From contig NZ_NFIQ01000017.1 in the NCBI RefSeq assembly GCF_002159455.1, positions 1 to 59,023 on the forward strand: DNA of 59,023 bases. The letters are read 5' to 3'. Each line of letters starts with the position of its first letter. Positions within the stretch are counted from its first letter, which is position 1. The translations under genes and the position numbers were made by a program. The notes beneath the pieces were generated by a model. It made no database searches and had not been told where the DNA came from. It saw nothing but the letters and a program-made list of their open reading frames with translations. Shown here piece by piece: positions 42,194-52,091 of the stretch. Source of the DNA: Flavonifractor sp. An306. Lineage in GTDB: Bacteria; Bacillota; Clostridia; Oscillospirales; Oscillospiraceae.

Positions 42194-45100
42194 TCAGTTG
42201 GCGCCGGGCTCCGGCTCCAGAAGCCGCCGCCGGTGCTCGGCAAAGCCCAGCTTTGTCAGGTAGTCAGGGCCGGAGGCCAGGCTGCCGAACTCGTAGTGCA
42301 GAAGGGACTTGGGCTGGGGCAGGCTGAGGAAGAAGAGGTCCAGGAAGTCCCGCAGGCCGGCAAAGTCATAGTGGATCAGATAGCGGGGGATCATGCGGCC
42401 CCGGAATTCCGCCTTGCGGACCTTCCGGTCGGTGTTGATGTATTCCCGCCGGTCCGCCACCAGGTAGTCGATGCTCTGGGGGCTGTCCTGGATCAGCACC
42501 GCCAGAGCCCTGCGCTCCTTGTCGGCCTTCTGGTGGAGCAGCACCAGATGGACCGGCCCCAGCTCCTCCAGCTCCCAGGACAGGGACAGGTAATCCAGCC
42601 CGCCCAGCTCAAAGCGCACCAGCTGGTCGGTGAGGGTCAGCCGGGTGGAGGCGTTTACCTCCCGCCTGGTGACCGCCCCGCCCGCCTCCTGATAGGCAAA
42701 GCAGAGGGGCATCTTGTTGAGCACATACCGCCGGCGCAGCAGCGCCCCATTGCACTCCTCCACGGAGAAGCAGCCCTGGGTCCGCTTGTAGTAATAATAG
42801 TAGTATTCCGTGTTGTAGAGGTTCACCTTGTTGGACCAGCGGCCGTTGCCGCTGTCAATGCCGTTGAGCAGGGCGATGAGGGCTTCGATGGGCTTTTGGG
42901 GGGTGCGGTGTACCAGATAGTCCGGCAAAGTGCCCATGCGGAAGGGGAGCTGGGGGGTCTGGTCGGCCTGACCGTAGTAATAGCTGTCCCAGTCGGACAG
43001 CAGCCCGTCCCGGGCGCGGGCCTCGTCCCGGAAGCGCAGCAGGGCGCAGGTTCCGGGCTGGGCGGCGGTGACGAAGCTGGGCTGGCTCCAGAGCAGGACC
43101 AGGTTGTGGTTGACCACCAGACGGGTGACCTGTTTCATCTCAAACCCCTGGAGCAGCTGCGCCAGCAGGGCGGGGGTGATGTCCTCCCCCTCAAAGTCCT
43201 GGCTGGGCATGGCGGAGTACTCCACGTGCAGGTGCTGGCACAGGCCGGTGTTCAGCTCGTCCGGACTGGGGGCGGGAGCGAATACCTCTTTGAAAATCTC
43301 TGTGGAGATGCGCCAGGCGTCCTGCAGGGAGTTCACCCCATCCCGGCAGAACTCCCGCAGCAGCCCAAGGCCCTCCGCCGTCCGCCGGAAGGCCAGCAGC
43401 TGCCCGTTGCCGTACCAGACGCAGCTGTACAGCTCCCCCTCGGCCTCCTGGCAGAAGCGGGCCGGGCGGAGGATGGCGGCGCCGCCATCCGTGGGGATCA
43501 GGCAGGCCGCCTCCCCCGCCAGCGCCTCTGCGGTTCTGGACAACAGGGCGTCGGGAAGGCCCAGCCGGGCCAGCCGCTCCCGCAGGTGGGCCTGCACCTC
43601 CTCCCGTTCGTCCTGGAAGGCGGACAGGATGGGGAGCAGCAGCAGAAAGAGCTCGTCGTCCTCCAGCTGGGCCAGCCCCCAGAAGGGCAGCTCCGGGTTG
43701 CAGAGGATCTGGCCGTCCATGCGGTACTCCACATAAAACTGGTGGAACAGAAGCTGGAGCTCCATGGTGCGCTGGATGTTCTGGCCGGTTTCGTCAGTGC
43801 CGGACTGGGTGAGGGGAATGGAGCGGGACAGCTCCGCCTGGGCCAGCCGCTGGTTCCACACCTGGTTGGAGGGGAACTCCCGGTCCAGCAGGGCGTACAG
43901 GCTCTCCTGCTCCTGCCCCTCCGCCCAGTAGAAGGCGGTCTGGAGAAAATAGCGCAGGAAAAGGGGGTTGGAGAGGGTGCAGCTCTCCGGGCCGATGTCC
44001 TCCATGGCCAGCTGGGCCAGCTGCTCCCGCTCCCGCTTGGCCGCCATCTCCTCCTCCCGCTGGAGCAGGGCCTGCCGGATGGTTTCCACCACGCTGGAGG
44101 CGTAGGGGAGGGCCTGATCCGCATCATACAGGGCGGAGAGGGCCTGGAGGAGGTGGGGATTGGAAAACCAGCTGCACCAGTGGGGAAGCAGCTCGTCCCG
44201 GACAAACACCCGGTTGCGGATGGCCCGCTGAAAATCCTCCCGGGCCATGAACCGCTCCACCAGCGCCCGGCCACGGGGGGAGTCCTCGCCCCCCGCCACC
44301 TGCACCTCCGGCCCCAGATCGTTGTAGGCGGTGCGCAGCTCCACAAACCGCTCCCGGGGAGCGCACACCTCCGGCGCCTTGGCCAGGACGATCTCCCGCA
44401 GGCGGCCGTAAAAAACCTTGGAGCGGCCCATAATCGCCGAGTTCAGGTCAAAGATGTTCCACAGCACCTCATAGGCGTCCACAGGGAGGGAATGGTCGTT
44501 GAAAAAGGCCTCCAGCAGGCGCATGGAAAGGATGTTGCGCTCGGTCTCCGGCCTGCCGGAGCATCTTTCCTTGAGGTAAGCGCTGCTGTACCGCATCAGG
44601 AACTTCTGCAGCCGCTCCAGGTCGGGCTGCCCCCAGCGACCCGCCCGGGCCAGGCCGCAGAGGGTATCGTAATCCTGATAGGCCACGGAGAGCACCACGT
44701 CGTTGCCCTGCAGCTTGCGCACCAGCGGGCCCAGGCCGGCGATGCGCAGGATGTGATTTACCCCCTCAAAGCCGGCGCCCTGCTCCAGGACAAACTCCGT
44801 GTGATCCTGGTAGACCTCCGCCCGGTAGCGGTAGGCCACGGCCAGGGCCAGCTGGAACTCCTTGGGGGGCGGAAAGTCCTCCCCCGCCTGGTCCACCGCC
44901 TGCCACAGAGCATGGGTGAACCGGGGGTCATGAAAGACCGCCAGAAACTCCGGGGAGGTGAACCACAGGTCCCACTGCTTGCGGTCCCGGCGCTGCTTGG
45001 AGCGGTAGAGCTCCTCAAAGCGCTCCAGAGCCGGGCAGGGAAAGTCCCCCTCGCCCTGGGTCTCCTCCCACAGGGTAAAGCCGCCGGTCTCCGCCTCCTG

Positions 45101-45340
45101 TGCCACTGGCCCGGCCGATTCCACGGGCCGGGGCTGGGGGGCGGGGTCCTCCGCCGGGGCGTCCGGCTGCTCCTGGCCCCGGGCATAGGCCATGGCCTGC
45201 TCGTAGGCCTGGCGTACCGCCAGAAATTCCTCCGGGTGCTCTTCCGGGTTATACCGCGCCGCCGCCGCCGCGTAGGCCCGGCGAATGGCCCCCGTGTCCC
45301 GGGTGGGTTCAAGGCCCAACAGATCCCAAGGCTGCATCAT
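42194..45340 (-). CDS. Giant J-domain-like protein with degenerate HPD motif
   Basis: 1048 aa. The first 50 residues form a J-like domain (PWDLLGLEPTRDTGAIRRAY followed by AVRQAYEQA), but the HPD tripeptide is replaced by NPE (RYNPEE). The remainder is a long helical and acidic region of unknown function with no recognised domain, and includes a run of six Tyr (EYYYYYYK) near residue 830. It overlaps the Hsp70 gene by four bases (ATGA), so the two are made together. It is probably a dedicated client adaptor of that Hsp70. Confidence 0.8.
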   Translation of the reverse strand: MMQPWDLLGLEPTRDTGAIRRAYAAAAARYNPEEHPEEFLAVRQAYEQAMAYARGQEQPDAPAEDPAPQPRPVESAGPVAQEAETGGFTLWEETQGEGDFPCPALERFEELYRSKQRRDRKQWDLWFTSPEFLAVFHDPRFTHALWQAVDQAGEDFPPPKEFQLALAVAYRYRAEVYQDHTEFVLEQGAGFEGVNHILRIAGLGPLVRKLQGNDVVLSVAYQDYDTLCGLARAGRWGQPDLERLQKFLMRYSSAYLKERCSGRPETERNILSMRLLEAFFNDHSLPVDAYEVLWNIFDLNSAIMGRSKVFYGRLREIVLAKAPEVCAPRERFVELRTAYNDLGPEVQVAGGEDSPRGRALVERFMAREDFQRAIRNRVFVRDELLPHWCSWFSNPHLLQALSALYDADQALPYASSVVETIRQALLQREEEMAAKREREQLAQLAMEDIGPESCTLSNPLFLRYFLQTAFYWAEGQEQESLYALLDREFPSNQVWNQRLAQAELSRSIPLTQSGTDETGQNIQRTMELQLLFHQFYVEYRMDGQILCNPELPFWGLAQLEDDELFLLLLPILSAFQDEREEVQAHLRERLARLGLPDALLSRTAEALAGEAACLIPTDGGAAILRPARFCQEAEGELYSCVWYGNGQLLAFRRTAEGLGLLREFCRDGVNSLQDAWRISTEIFKEVFAPAPSPDELNTGLCQHLHVEYSAMPSQDFEGEDITPALLAQLLQGFEMKQVTRLVVNHNLVLLWSQPSFVTAAQPGTCALLRFRDEARARDGLLSDWDSYYYGQADQTPQLPFRMGTLPDYLVHRTPQKPIEALIALLNGIDSGNGRWSNKVNLYNTEYYYYYYKRTQGCFSVEECNGALLRRRYVLNKMPLCFAYQEAGGAVTRREVNASTRLTLTDQLVRFELGGLDYLSLSWELEELGPVHLVLLHQKADKERRALAVLIQDSPQSIDYLVADRREYINTDRKVRKAEFRGRMIPRYLIHYDFAGLRDFLDLFFLSLPQPKSLLHYEFGSLASGPDYLTKLGFAEHRRRLLEPEPGAN

Positions 45341-47088
45341 ATCTCCTCCTCGTCCTCTTCGTCGTCTTCATCCCGGAAAGGGGGCTCCCAGATATCCCGC
45401 TGGGCCCAGGCCTCCAGCTCCTCCAGATGCAGGAGCAGGTTCTCCCGCTCCTGGGCCAGGCGGATGGAGCTGCCCGACTGAAGGGCCTGGGTCAGCCGCA
45501 GGATGATGTCGGCGGCCTCCTCCCGCCGGCTGTCGGTCAGCTCGGCAAACAGCCGCTCCGCCCTGGAGAGGAGCAGCAGATCCTCCTCCCGGGGGAGGGA
45601 CTGGTCCGGCAGGGCGTTCAGCCGCTCCAGCGCCCGGTTGATCTCCTCCTCCGACCAGTTGAGCCGGGGGTTGAGAATGACGGTGCGCCGCCGCTCGCCG
45701 CCGCTGCTCTCGGCGGTCACCTCCAGAATTCCGTTGATGTCATAGGCGAAGGTCACCGTGACAGACTGCTTGCCCGCCTCGTCCGGCGGCACCGACACCG
45801 ACAGCTCCCCCAGCAGCAGGTTGTCGGCGGCGTAGTAGTTTTCCCCCTGGTAGATGGACAGGCGGATGCGCCGCTGGTAGGGGGAGAGGGTGTAAAACCG
45901 CTCCGTGCGGCGGGCGGGGAGGATGCTGCTGCGGGGGATCAGCGTGGACATGTGGGGGTTGACGTCCTGCAGGTCGTTGCAGGTGGCCACCCCCAGGGAG
46001 AAGGGGCACACGTCGGTCATCACCAGGTCCTGAAGCTGGGCGTCCCGCTGCTTGATGCCGGCGCACAGGCCCACCCCCAGGGCCACGGTGTGCTCCGGAT
46101 GCTCCGCCAGGGTGGGGCGCTTGGAAAAAAGCTCCTCCAGATAGTCCACAAACACGCCCAGCTGAGACGAGCCCCCCACCAGCACCACGTCGTGGATGGC
46201 GGAAATGGGGATGCCGCTGTCCCGGACGCCCCGGACGATGACCTCCTTGACCTGCTGGAAGATGGGCTGGCAGAGGCCGGACAGGAGCTCCCGGTTCAGC
46301 GAGGCGCTCAGGGTCTCCCCGCCCAGCTGGCAGGCCAGGATGCAGCCCCGGCTCCCCGCCTGGCTGAGGCCGGTCTTTCCCCGCTCCGCCAGGGCCAGCA
46401 GCTGCCGCTGCTGCTGGGCGTCCAGCTCCGGCCAGACAAGGCCGGTCTGTTGGCAGAAGTAGTCGGCGATGGCCCGGTCAATGTCGTTGCCGCCCAGGCG
46501 GTTGTTGCCCGCGATGGCCACGATCTCCACCATGTTGGCAAAGCAGTCCACCACGCTGACGTCCAGGGTGCCGCCGCCGAAGTCCACGACGAGCAGCCGC
46601 CGCTCCTCCTGGGGGGTGGCGCGGCTGTGGAAGAGGGCCGCGGCGGAGGGTTCGTTGATGAGCCGCTTTACCGGCAGCCCCGCCAGCTGGGCCGCCAGAC
46701 GGGTGGCGCAGCGCTGGTTGTCGTTGAAATAGGCGGGGACGCTGATGACGGCCTCCTCGATCCGCTCTCCCAGAGCGGCCTGGGCGCTCTGGGCCAGCTT
46801 CCGCAGCACCAGGGCGGACAGCTCGTGGGGCAGAAAGGTCCGTCCCCCCAGAGAGAAGGCCTTTTCCGTGCCCATCCAGGTTTTGAAGGAGGCCGCAGTC
46901 TCTCCGGGATGGGTGATCAGCCGCTCCTTGGCCACGGCGCCCACCACCACGGAGCCGTCCTCCAGTACGCCCACACAGCTGGGCGTCATGTACTGCCCCA
47001 GCTCGTTGGGCAGCAGCTCCGGGCGTCCGTTTCGATAGACGCTGACCAGCGAGTTGGTGGTGCCCAGATCAATTCCGATGATTGCCAC
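45337..47088 (-). CDS. Hsp70 family chaperone (HscC/DnaK-like)
   Basis: 583 aa. ATPase domain landmarks: IGIDLGTTNS at residues 4-13, VISVPAYFNDNQR, LINEPSAAA, LLVVDFGGGTLDVSV and VLVGGSSQ. A substrate domain follows (PFSLGVATC; then a beta sandwich and a short lid), ending in an acidic tail. GTG 47088 is chosen because AAGGAGG lies ten bases upstream and the family starts with this residue; the frame opens earlier at 47160. The length resembles HscC rather than DnaK. A GrpE or classical DnaJ is not nearby. Confidence 0.88.
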   Translation of the reverse strand: MAIIGIDLGTTNSLVSVYRNGRPELLPNELGQYMTPSCVGVLEDGSVVVGAVAKERLITHPGETAASFKTWMGTEKAFSLGGRTFLPHELSALVLRKLAQSAQAALGERIEEAVISVPAYFNDNQRCATRLAAQLAGLPVKRLINEPSAAALFHSRATPQEERRLLVVDFGGGTLDVSVVDCFANMVEIVAIAGNNRLGGNDIDRAIADYFCQQTGLVWPELDAQQQRQLLALAERGKTGLSQAGSRGCILACQLGGETLSASLNRELLSGLCQPIFQQVKEVIVRGVRDSGIPISAIHDVVLVGGSSQLGVFVDYLEELFSKRPTLAEHPEHTVALGVGLCAGIKQRDAQLQDLVMTDVCPFSLGVATCNDLQDVNPHMSTLIPRSSILPARRTERFYTLSPYQRRIRLSIYQGENYYAADNLLLGELSVSVPPDEAGKQSVTVTFAYDINGILEVTAESSGGERRRTVILNPRLNWSEEEINRALERLNALPDQSLPREEDLLLLSRAERLFAELTDSRREEAADIILRLTQALQSGSSIRLAQERENLLLHLEELEAWAQRDIWEPPFRDEDDEEDEEEI

Positions 47089-47205
47089 AGGTTGGCAGCC
47101 TCCTTTTTCCGCCGCCGGACTATGGCTCCGGCGGATGCTGATGGAAAAAGTGTACACCACTCATGGGCTGAAATCAAGCGGCTCCCGGCGGGATGCCGCC
47201 GGGCA

Positions 47206-47251
47206 AAAAACCTCCCCCCGGCACGGATGGGACGCGCCGGGGGGAGGTTTT
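47206..47251 (-). terminator. Intrinsic terminator downstream of anmK
   Basis: Plus-strand positions 47206-47222 (AAAAACCTCCCCCCGGC) pair with 47236-47251 (GCCGGGGGGAGGTTTT). On the minus strand the stem is followed by TTTTTTGCCC, so it ends the anmK transcript. Confidence 0.85.
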
Positions 47252-47256
47252 CTGTT

Positions 47257-48459
47257 TCAGCGGGGGGAGGGGAGGGAGAGCTTGCCCATGATGGCGGCGC
47301 GCTTGGCCCCGGTGACCGAGGGCAGGGCGTTGGGCTGGCCCGTCATGAAGCGGTCCCCCATCAGGGCGAAGGCCACCGCCTCCTTGGCGTCGCTGCTCAG
47401 CCCCAGATCCTCCTGGGTGCGCACCTGGACCCCGTGGGGCGCCAGACGCCGCCCCAGGGCGGCCATCAGGGTGGGGTTGTAGCTGCCGCCGCCGCCGGCG
47501 ATCAGCTCGGCGGCCTGGTAGCGGGGCAGGACGTACCGCTCATAGGCGTCGGCAATGGACCAGGCGGTGAGCTCGGTGGCGGTGGCCGCCAGATCGTCAA
47601 AGGACAGGCCGTGCTCTTTGCCGTAGTTCAGCAGTCTGGCGGTATACTGCTGCCCAAACCGCTCCCGGCCGGTGGTCTTGGGCAGCAGCTGGGTATAGTA
47701 GGGGTCTTTCTGCAGCTCCTCCAGCAGCGCCCGGTACACCGTGCCCCGGGCGGCGGCCGCCCCGTCCCGGTCAAAGCCCTCCGCTCCGCCGGTGGCGGCG
47801 GAGATGACCGCGTCGATGATCATGTTGCCCGGGCCGGTGTCAAAGGCAAAGACCGCCTCCGGCGGGGCGCCGGCGGGCAGCACCGTCATGTTGCCGATGC
47901 CGCCGATGTTCTGCAGCAGGATGGTCTCCTCCTTCCGGCGGTAGAGCAGATACTCCGTAAAGGGCACCAGGGGCGCGCCCTGGCCGCCGGCGGCCATGTC
48001 GGCCACCCGGAAGTCGGAGACGGTGGGGATGCCGGTGCGCTCGGCGATCACCGCCCCCTCCCCGATCTGTACCGTGCACCGGATGGGGTAGCCGTCGGAG
48101 CAGTCGGCCTGGGGAGCGTGCCAGATGGTCTGGCCGTGGGAGGCGATGAAGTCCACGGTGCTTTTGTCCACACCCGCCTCCTGGATCACCGCCAGAGCCG
48201 CCTCGGCAAAATACTCGCCCAGCAGAAAGTTCATGTATCCCACCTTGTCCACCGTGGCGTTTTCCGGGCGGAACAGGGCGAAAATCTTCTCCCGCACCGC
48301 CGGGGGATAGGGCATGTTCCGGAAGGCCAGCAGCCTCACCTTGGGGTCCGCCCCCAGCCCCTCCAGCTCCACCAGCGCGGCGTCGATGCCGTCCACCGAG
48401 GTGCCCGACATCAGCCCCACCGCCAGCCGCCAGGGCTTGTTCGCCACCTGTTTGATCAT
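47257..48459 (-). CDS. anmK: Anhydro-N-acetylmuramic acid kinase AnmK
   Basis: 400 aa. VGLMSGTSVDGIDAAL near residue 14 is the ATP/phosphate-binding signature, with SHGQTIWHAP, GEGAVIAERTGIPTVSDFR and FDTGPGNM later, all typical. AnmK opens and phosphorylates anhydro-MurNAc released from murein turnover to give MurNAc-6-phosphate, the substrate of MurQ. ATG 48459 follows GGAGG at a good distance. It is divergent from the serine hydrolase-murQ-nagZ operon, consistent with co-regulation in cell-wall recycling. Confidence 0.93.
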   Translation of the reverse strand: MIKQVANKPWRLAVGLMSGTSVDGIDAALVELEGLGADPKVRLLAFRNMPYPPAVREKIFALFRPENATVDKVGYMNFLLGEYFAEAALAVIQEAGVDKSTVDFIASHGQTIWHAPQADCSDGYPIRCTVQIGEGAVIAERTGIPTVSDFRVADMAAGGQGAPLVPFTEYLLYRRKEETILLQNIGGIGNMTVLPAGAPPEAVFAFDTGPGNMIIDAVISAATGGAEGFDRDGAAAARGTVYRALLEELQKDPYYTQLLPKTTGRERFGQQYTARLLNYGKEHGLSFDDLAATATELTAWSIADAYERYVLPRYQAAELIAGGGGSYNPTLMAALGRRLAPHGVQVRTQEDLGLSSDAKEAVAFALMGDRFMTGQPNALPSVTGAKRAAIMGKLSLPSPR

Positions 48460-48627
48460 CTGTCCTCCACTCCTTCCAAAATCTGTTGGGCCCTTTCGCC
48501 AAAAAGGTCCCCTGTGATTCAGTATAAAGTGCATAATTGAACTGCCGGTTTCGGGGTGATATAATATTTTCAAATCCAGTGGCACTATGATACAATATTT
48601 CCAGCCAGATGAAAAGAGGTTTTTTAT

Positions 48628-49632
48628 TTGAACATCGTGGCGCCGTTGATGGACCGGGCCGTGGCGGAGGGCGTGTTCCCCTATGGCGAGTGGGCGCTCT
48701 TTGACAAAACCGGCGTGAGAGAGACCGGGGCCACCGAAGGGGAGGGGGGACGCTGGTTTGACCTGGCCTCCCTCACCAAGCCCCACACCGCCACCGCCCT
48801 GCTGGCGGTGGCGGCGGAGGGAAGGGTCGGCCTGGACGACCCGGTGGGCGGACTGCTGGGCGAAGCCCAGGGTGCGCTGGGGGCCCGGCTGGCGGGCATG
48901 ACCCTCCGGGCCCTGCTCACCCACACGGCCGGCCTGCCGGCCTGGTATCCCTTCTACGCCGACGGGCGGCCCTTCTTTGAGATCCTGGCCGACCTCCCTC
49001 CGGGACAGCCCGGCATGGTGTACAGCGACATCGGCTATATGCTCCTGCGGGAGGTGCTCTGCGCCGTTACGGGCCTGCCCTTCCCGGAGGTTATCCGCCG
49101 GTATGTGGCCCAGCCCCTGGGGATCGGCCAGCTGTGCTTCTGCCCCGACCTGTCCCTGCCCCTGGTGCCCTCCTGCCGGGACAACGGGGTGGAGGAGAAC
49201 ATGTGCCGGGAGCGGGGGATGGCCTTTGACGGCTTCCGGCCCCACTGTACCGACGTGGTGGGCCAGCCCAACGACGGCAACGCCTATTACTATTTTCACA
49301 GCGTCAGCGGCCACGCCGGGCTGTTCGGCACCCGGGAGGGGGTGGCCAGACTGGGACAGTTCTATCTGAACACCCGGGACCCGGCCTTTCTGGGGGCGGT
49401 CACCCCCCAGCCGGGCTGCGAGGGACGCTGCCTGGCCTTCCACACCGGGGGGGCCTTTCCCACCGGCTGCGGACACACCGGATTCACCGGGACCAGCCTG
49501 TGGGTGGACCGCCAGGCCGGCATAGGTCTGGCCCTGCTGACAAACAGACTGTATTACGACCACCTGCCCCAAGCGGACATGAACGCCTTCCGCAGGGAAG
49601 TGCATCTGGCTCTTGGGCGGGGAATCCATTGA
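48628..49632 (+). CDS. Serine hydrolase (beta-lactamase/PBP-fold family)
   Basis: 334 aa, TTG start with AGAGGT upstream. No signal peptide, so the enzyme is probably cytoplasmic. The SxxK motif is ASLTK near residue 50, YSD occurs in MVYSDIGYM, and HTGFTGTSLW provides the third (HTG) motif. The family includes class C beta-lactamase-like esterases and D-aminopeptidases. Between anmK and murQ it may act on murein peptides or deacylate a recycled sugar. It is followed by murQ 20 bases downstream. Confidence 0.82.
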   Translation: MNIVAPLMDRAVAEGVFPYGEWALFDKTGVRETGATEGEGGRWFDLASLTKPHTATALLAVAAEGRVGLDDPVGGLLGEAQGALGARLAGMTLRALLTHTAGLPAWYPFYADGRPFFEILADLPPGQPGMVYSDIGYMLLREVLCAVTGLPFPEVIRRYVAQPLGIGQLCFCPDLSLPLVPSCRDNGVEENMCRERGMAFDGFRPHCTDVVGQPNDGNAYYYFHSVSGHAGLFGTREGVARLGQFYLNTRDPAFLGAVTPQPGCEGRCLAFHTGGAFPTGCGHTGFTGTSLWVDRQAGIGLALLTNRLYYDHLPQADMNAFRREVHLALGRGIH

Positions 49633-49651
49633 GGAAAGCGAGTAGATTTGA

Positions 49652-50551
49652 TTGGTACAGCTGAACATGCTGCCCACCGAGCAGCGTAACCCCAATACCG
49701 CGGACATTGACCGCATTTCCACCCTGGAGATGGTGCGCCGGATCAACGACGAGGACAAAAAGGTAGCCCTGGCCGTGGAGCGGGAGCTGGAGAGCATCGC
49801 CAGGGCGGTGGACGCCGCCTACGAGGCCCTGCGGGACGGCGGCAGGCTCATCTACTGCGGCTGCGGCACCTCGGGCCGCCTGGGCGTGCTGGACGCCGCC
49901 GAGTGCCCCCCCACCTATTCGGTGGACCCCGGCATGGTGATGGGAGTGATGGCCGGCGGCGAGAGCGCTATGTTCCGGGCCGCCGAGGGGGCGGAGGACA
50001 ACGCCCAGGCCGGGCGGGAGGACATGGAGCGCATCCATCTGAGCGCCAAGGACCTGCTGGTGGGCATCGCCGCCAGCGGCCGCACCCCCTACGTGCTGGG
50101 CGCCATGGCCTACGCCCATGAGATCGGGGCCAGAACCGTGGCCCTCACCTGCAACAAAAGCTCGGAGATGAACGCCGCGGCGGACATCCCCATCGGGGTG
50201 GAGACCGGCCCGGAGGTCATCACTGGCTCTACCCGCATGAAGAGCGGCACCGCGGAGAAGATGGTGCTCAACATGCTCTCCACCGGCGCCATGATCCGCC
50301 TGGGCAAGGTGTACGGCAACCTGATGGTGGACGTGATGCCCACCAACGAAAAGCTGGTGCGCCGGGCCATCTCCATCGTGTCCACTGCCGCTGGCGTGGA
50401 GGAGGAGCTGGCCCGCCAGACCCTGGAGCAGTGCGGCTTCTCGGTCAAGACCGCCATCGTCATGCTGGCCCGGGGCCTGAGCGCCCAGGAGGCGGAGAAG
50501 CGGCTGAAGGAACACGGCGGCGTTATCGCCAAGGTACTGGAGGAGGACTGA
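49652..50551 (+). CDS. murQ: N-acetylmuramic acid 6-phosphate etherase MurQ
   Basis: 299 aa. The SIS domain signature GCGTSGRLGVLDAAECPPTY lies near residue 70. IAASGRTPYVLGAM and STRMKSGTAEKMVLNM are also typical. MurQ removes the lactyl ether to give GlcNAc-6-phosphate. The start is uncertain: TTG 49652 and ATG 49667 are both in frame and no strong ribosome site is seen for either; the conserved LPTEQRNPNT follows directly. It is four bases upstream of nagZ. Confidence 0.92.
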   Translation: MVQLNMLPTEQRNPNTADIDRISTLEMVRRINDEDKKVALAVERELESIARAVDAAYEALRDGGRLIYCGCGTSGRLGVLDAAECPPTYSVDPGMVMGVMAGGESAMFRAAEGAEDNAQAGREDMERIHLSAKDLLVGIAASGRTPYVLGAMAYAHEIGARTVALTCNKSSEMNAAADIPIGVETGPEVITGSTRMKSGTAEKMVLNMLSTGAMIRLGKVYGNLMVDVMPTNEKLVRRAISIVSTAAGVEEELARQTLEQCGFSVKTAIVMLARGLSAQEAEKRLKEHGGVIAKVLEED

Positions 50552-50554
50552 ACC

Positions 50555-52087
50555 ATGGACCTCAGACAAGCGGTAGGCCAGCGGATTATGGCCGGATTCC
50601 CCGGCACGGAGATCGACGAGACCTTCGCAGCTCTGGTGCGGACCCACAAGATCGGCAACGTGATCCTGTTCCGCCGGAACATTGAGAGCAGGGAGCAGCT
50701 TACCCGCCTGTGCCGGGAGCTGAAGGAGCTCATCCGGGCTGAGACCGGGGCCGAGCCTCTCATCGCCATCGACCAGGAGGGTGGGGTGGTGACCCGCCTC
50801 TCCGACGATATGCTCAACACCCCCGGCGCCATGGCCCTGGCCGCCGCCGGAGGGGACGCCCCCTACCGGGCCGGGCTGCTCACCGCCCGGGAGCTGCGCA
50901 GCTGCGGCGTCAACTTCAACCTGGCCCCCGTGCTGGACGTCAACTCCAACCCGGCCAACCCGGTGATCGGCGTGCGCAGCTTCGGCGACGACCCCGAGCG
51001 GGCGTCTGAGCTGGCCCTGGCATTCATGCGGGGCACCCTGGAGGGGGGCGTGATGGCCTGCGGAAAGCACTTCCCCGGCCACGGCGACACCGCGGTGGAC
51101 TCCCACCTGGGCCTGCCCCTGGTGGAAAAGGGGCGGGAGGAGCTGGAGCGCTGCGAGCTGCCCCCCTTCCGCAAGGCTATCGGGGCGGGGATCCCAGCCA
51201 TCATGACCAGCCACGTCCTCTTCCCCAGGCTGGAGCCGGAGCGGCTGCCCGCCACCATGTCCCGGCGGCTCCTCACCGGGCTGCTCCGGGAGGAGCTGGG
51301 CTTCGGCGGGGTCATCATCAGCGACTGCATGGAGATGGACGCCATCGCCAAGTTCTACGGCACGGTGGAGGGGGCGGTGGCCTCCATTGCCGCCGGCGCG
51401 GACATCGTCTGTATCTCCCACACCGCCGCTCTGGCCCAGGAGACGGCGGAGCGGCTGCTGGCCGGGCTGGAGGACGGGAGCCTGCCCAAGGCGGAGTTTG
51501 ACTGCTCCCTGGAGCGGCTGGCCCGGGCCAAGTCCAACCTGAGCCAGGCCGACGGACTGCCCGGCGCCACCGAGGCGGACGCCCGGGAGGTCCGCCAGAT
51601 GCTGGAGCGCTCCCTCACCCTGCTCTACGGCCCTATGCCCGAGCTGGGGGAGCGGCCCTTCTTCGTGGGCTGCGGCCCCGTCCGGGCCAGCCTGGTGTCC
51701 AGCCATGTGCGTGAGACCCCTGCCTTCCCCGACTACATGGCCCAGGCCCTGGGCGGATACGCCCTGGTTACCTCCGACGACCCGGAGGAAGGGGAGATCG
51801 CCAAGGCTGTCCAGGCGGCGGCGGAGAGCAGCTGCATTGTGCTGGGCACCTGCAACGCCCACCTGAAGCCGGGCCAGCTGGCCCTGATGGAGGCCCTGGG
51901 CGCCCTGGGCAAGCCCATGGCGGTGGCCGCGCTGCGCAACCCCTACGATCTGTTGAACCTGCCCCAGGGCGCGGCCGGCATCGCCGCGTGGGAGTACACC
52001 GTCCGGGGACTGGAGGTGCTGGCTCCGCTGCTTTCCAGAAAACGCCAATTTACCGGCGTGATGCCCCTGGTTCATTCGGTTTTTTGA
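50555..52087 (+). CDS. nagZ: Beta-N-acetylhexosaminidase NagZ (GH3), long form
   Basis: 510 aa. GH3 landmarks: IDQEGGVVTRL, FNLAPVLDVN, and the catalytic-loop motif KHFPGHGDTAVDSHLGLP with its His/Asp pair, then SDCMEMDAI with the nucleophile Asp. It cleaves GlcNAc-anhydroMurNAc or GlcNAc-MurNAc disaccharides. At 510 residues it is longer than Gram-negative NagZ (about 340); the extra C-terminal domain (CGPVRASLVSSHVRE...) is common in Firmicutes. No signal peptide, so it acts inside the cell after import by the transporter that follows. Confidence 0.92.
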   Translation: MDLRQAVGQRIMAGFPGTEIDETFAALVRTHKIGNVILFRRNIESREQLTRLCRELKELIRAETGAEPLIAIDQEGGVVTRLSDDMLNTPGAMALAAAGGDAPYRAGLLTARELRSCGVNFNLAPVLDVNSNPANPVIGVRSFGDDPERASELALAFMRGTLEGGVMACGKHFPGHGDTAVDSHLGLPLVEKGREELERCELPPFRKAIGAGIPAIMTSHVLFPRLEPERLPATMSRRLLTGLLREELGFGGVIISDCMEMDAIAKFYGTVEGAVASIAAGADIVCISHTAALAQETAERLLAGLEDGSLPKAEFDCSLERLARAKSNLSQADGLPGATEADAREVRQMLERSLTLLYGPMPELGERPFFVGCGPVRASLVSSHVRETPAFPDYMAQALGGYALVTSDDPEEGEIAKAVQAAAESSCIVLGTCNAHLKPGQLALMEALGALGKPMAVAALRNPYDLLNLPQGAAGIAAWEYTVRGLEVLAPLLSRKRQFTGVMPLVHSVF

Positions 52088-52091
52088 CCAA

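Noticed and set aside
42152-45481. Plus-strand reading frame of over 1100 codons opposite the J-like protein gene
   Set aside because: It has low-complexity Gly/Pro/Leu-rich translation with no family features, and the minus-strand gene has a J domain, ribosome-site context and coupling to Hsp70. GC-rich sequence with few stops produces such antisense frames.
49652-49670. ATG 49667 as the certain start of murQ
   Set aside because: Neither this nor TTG 49652 has a clear ribosome binding site, so the start is left open.
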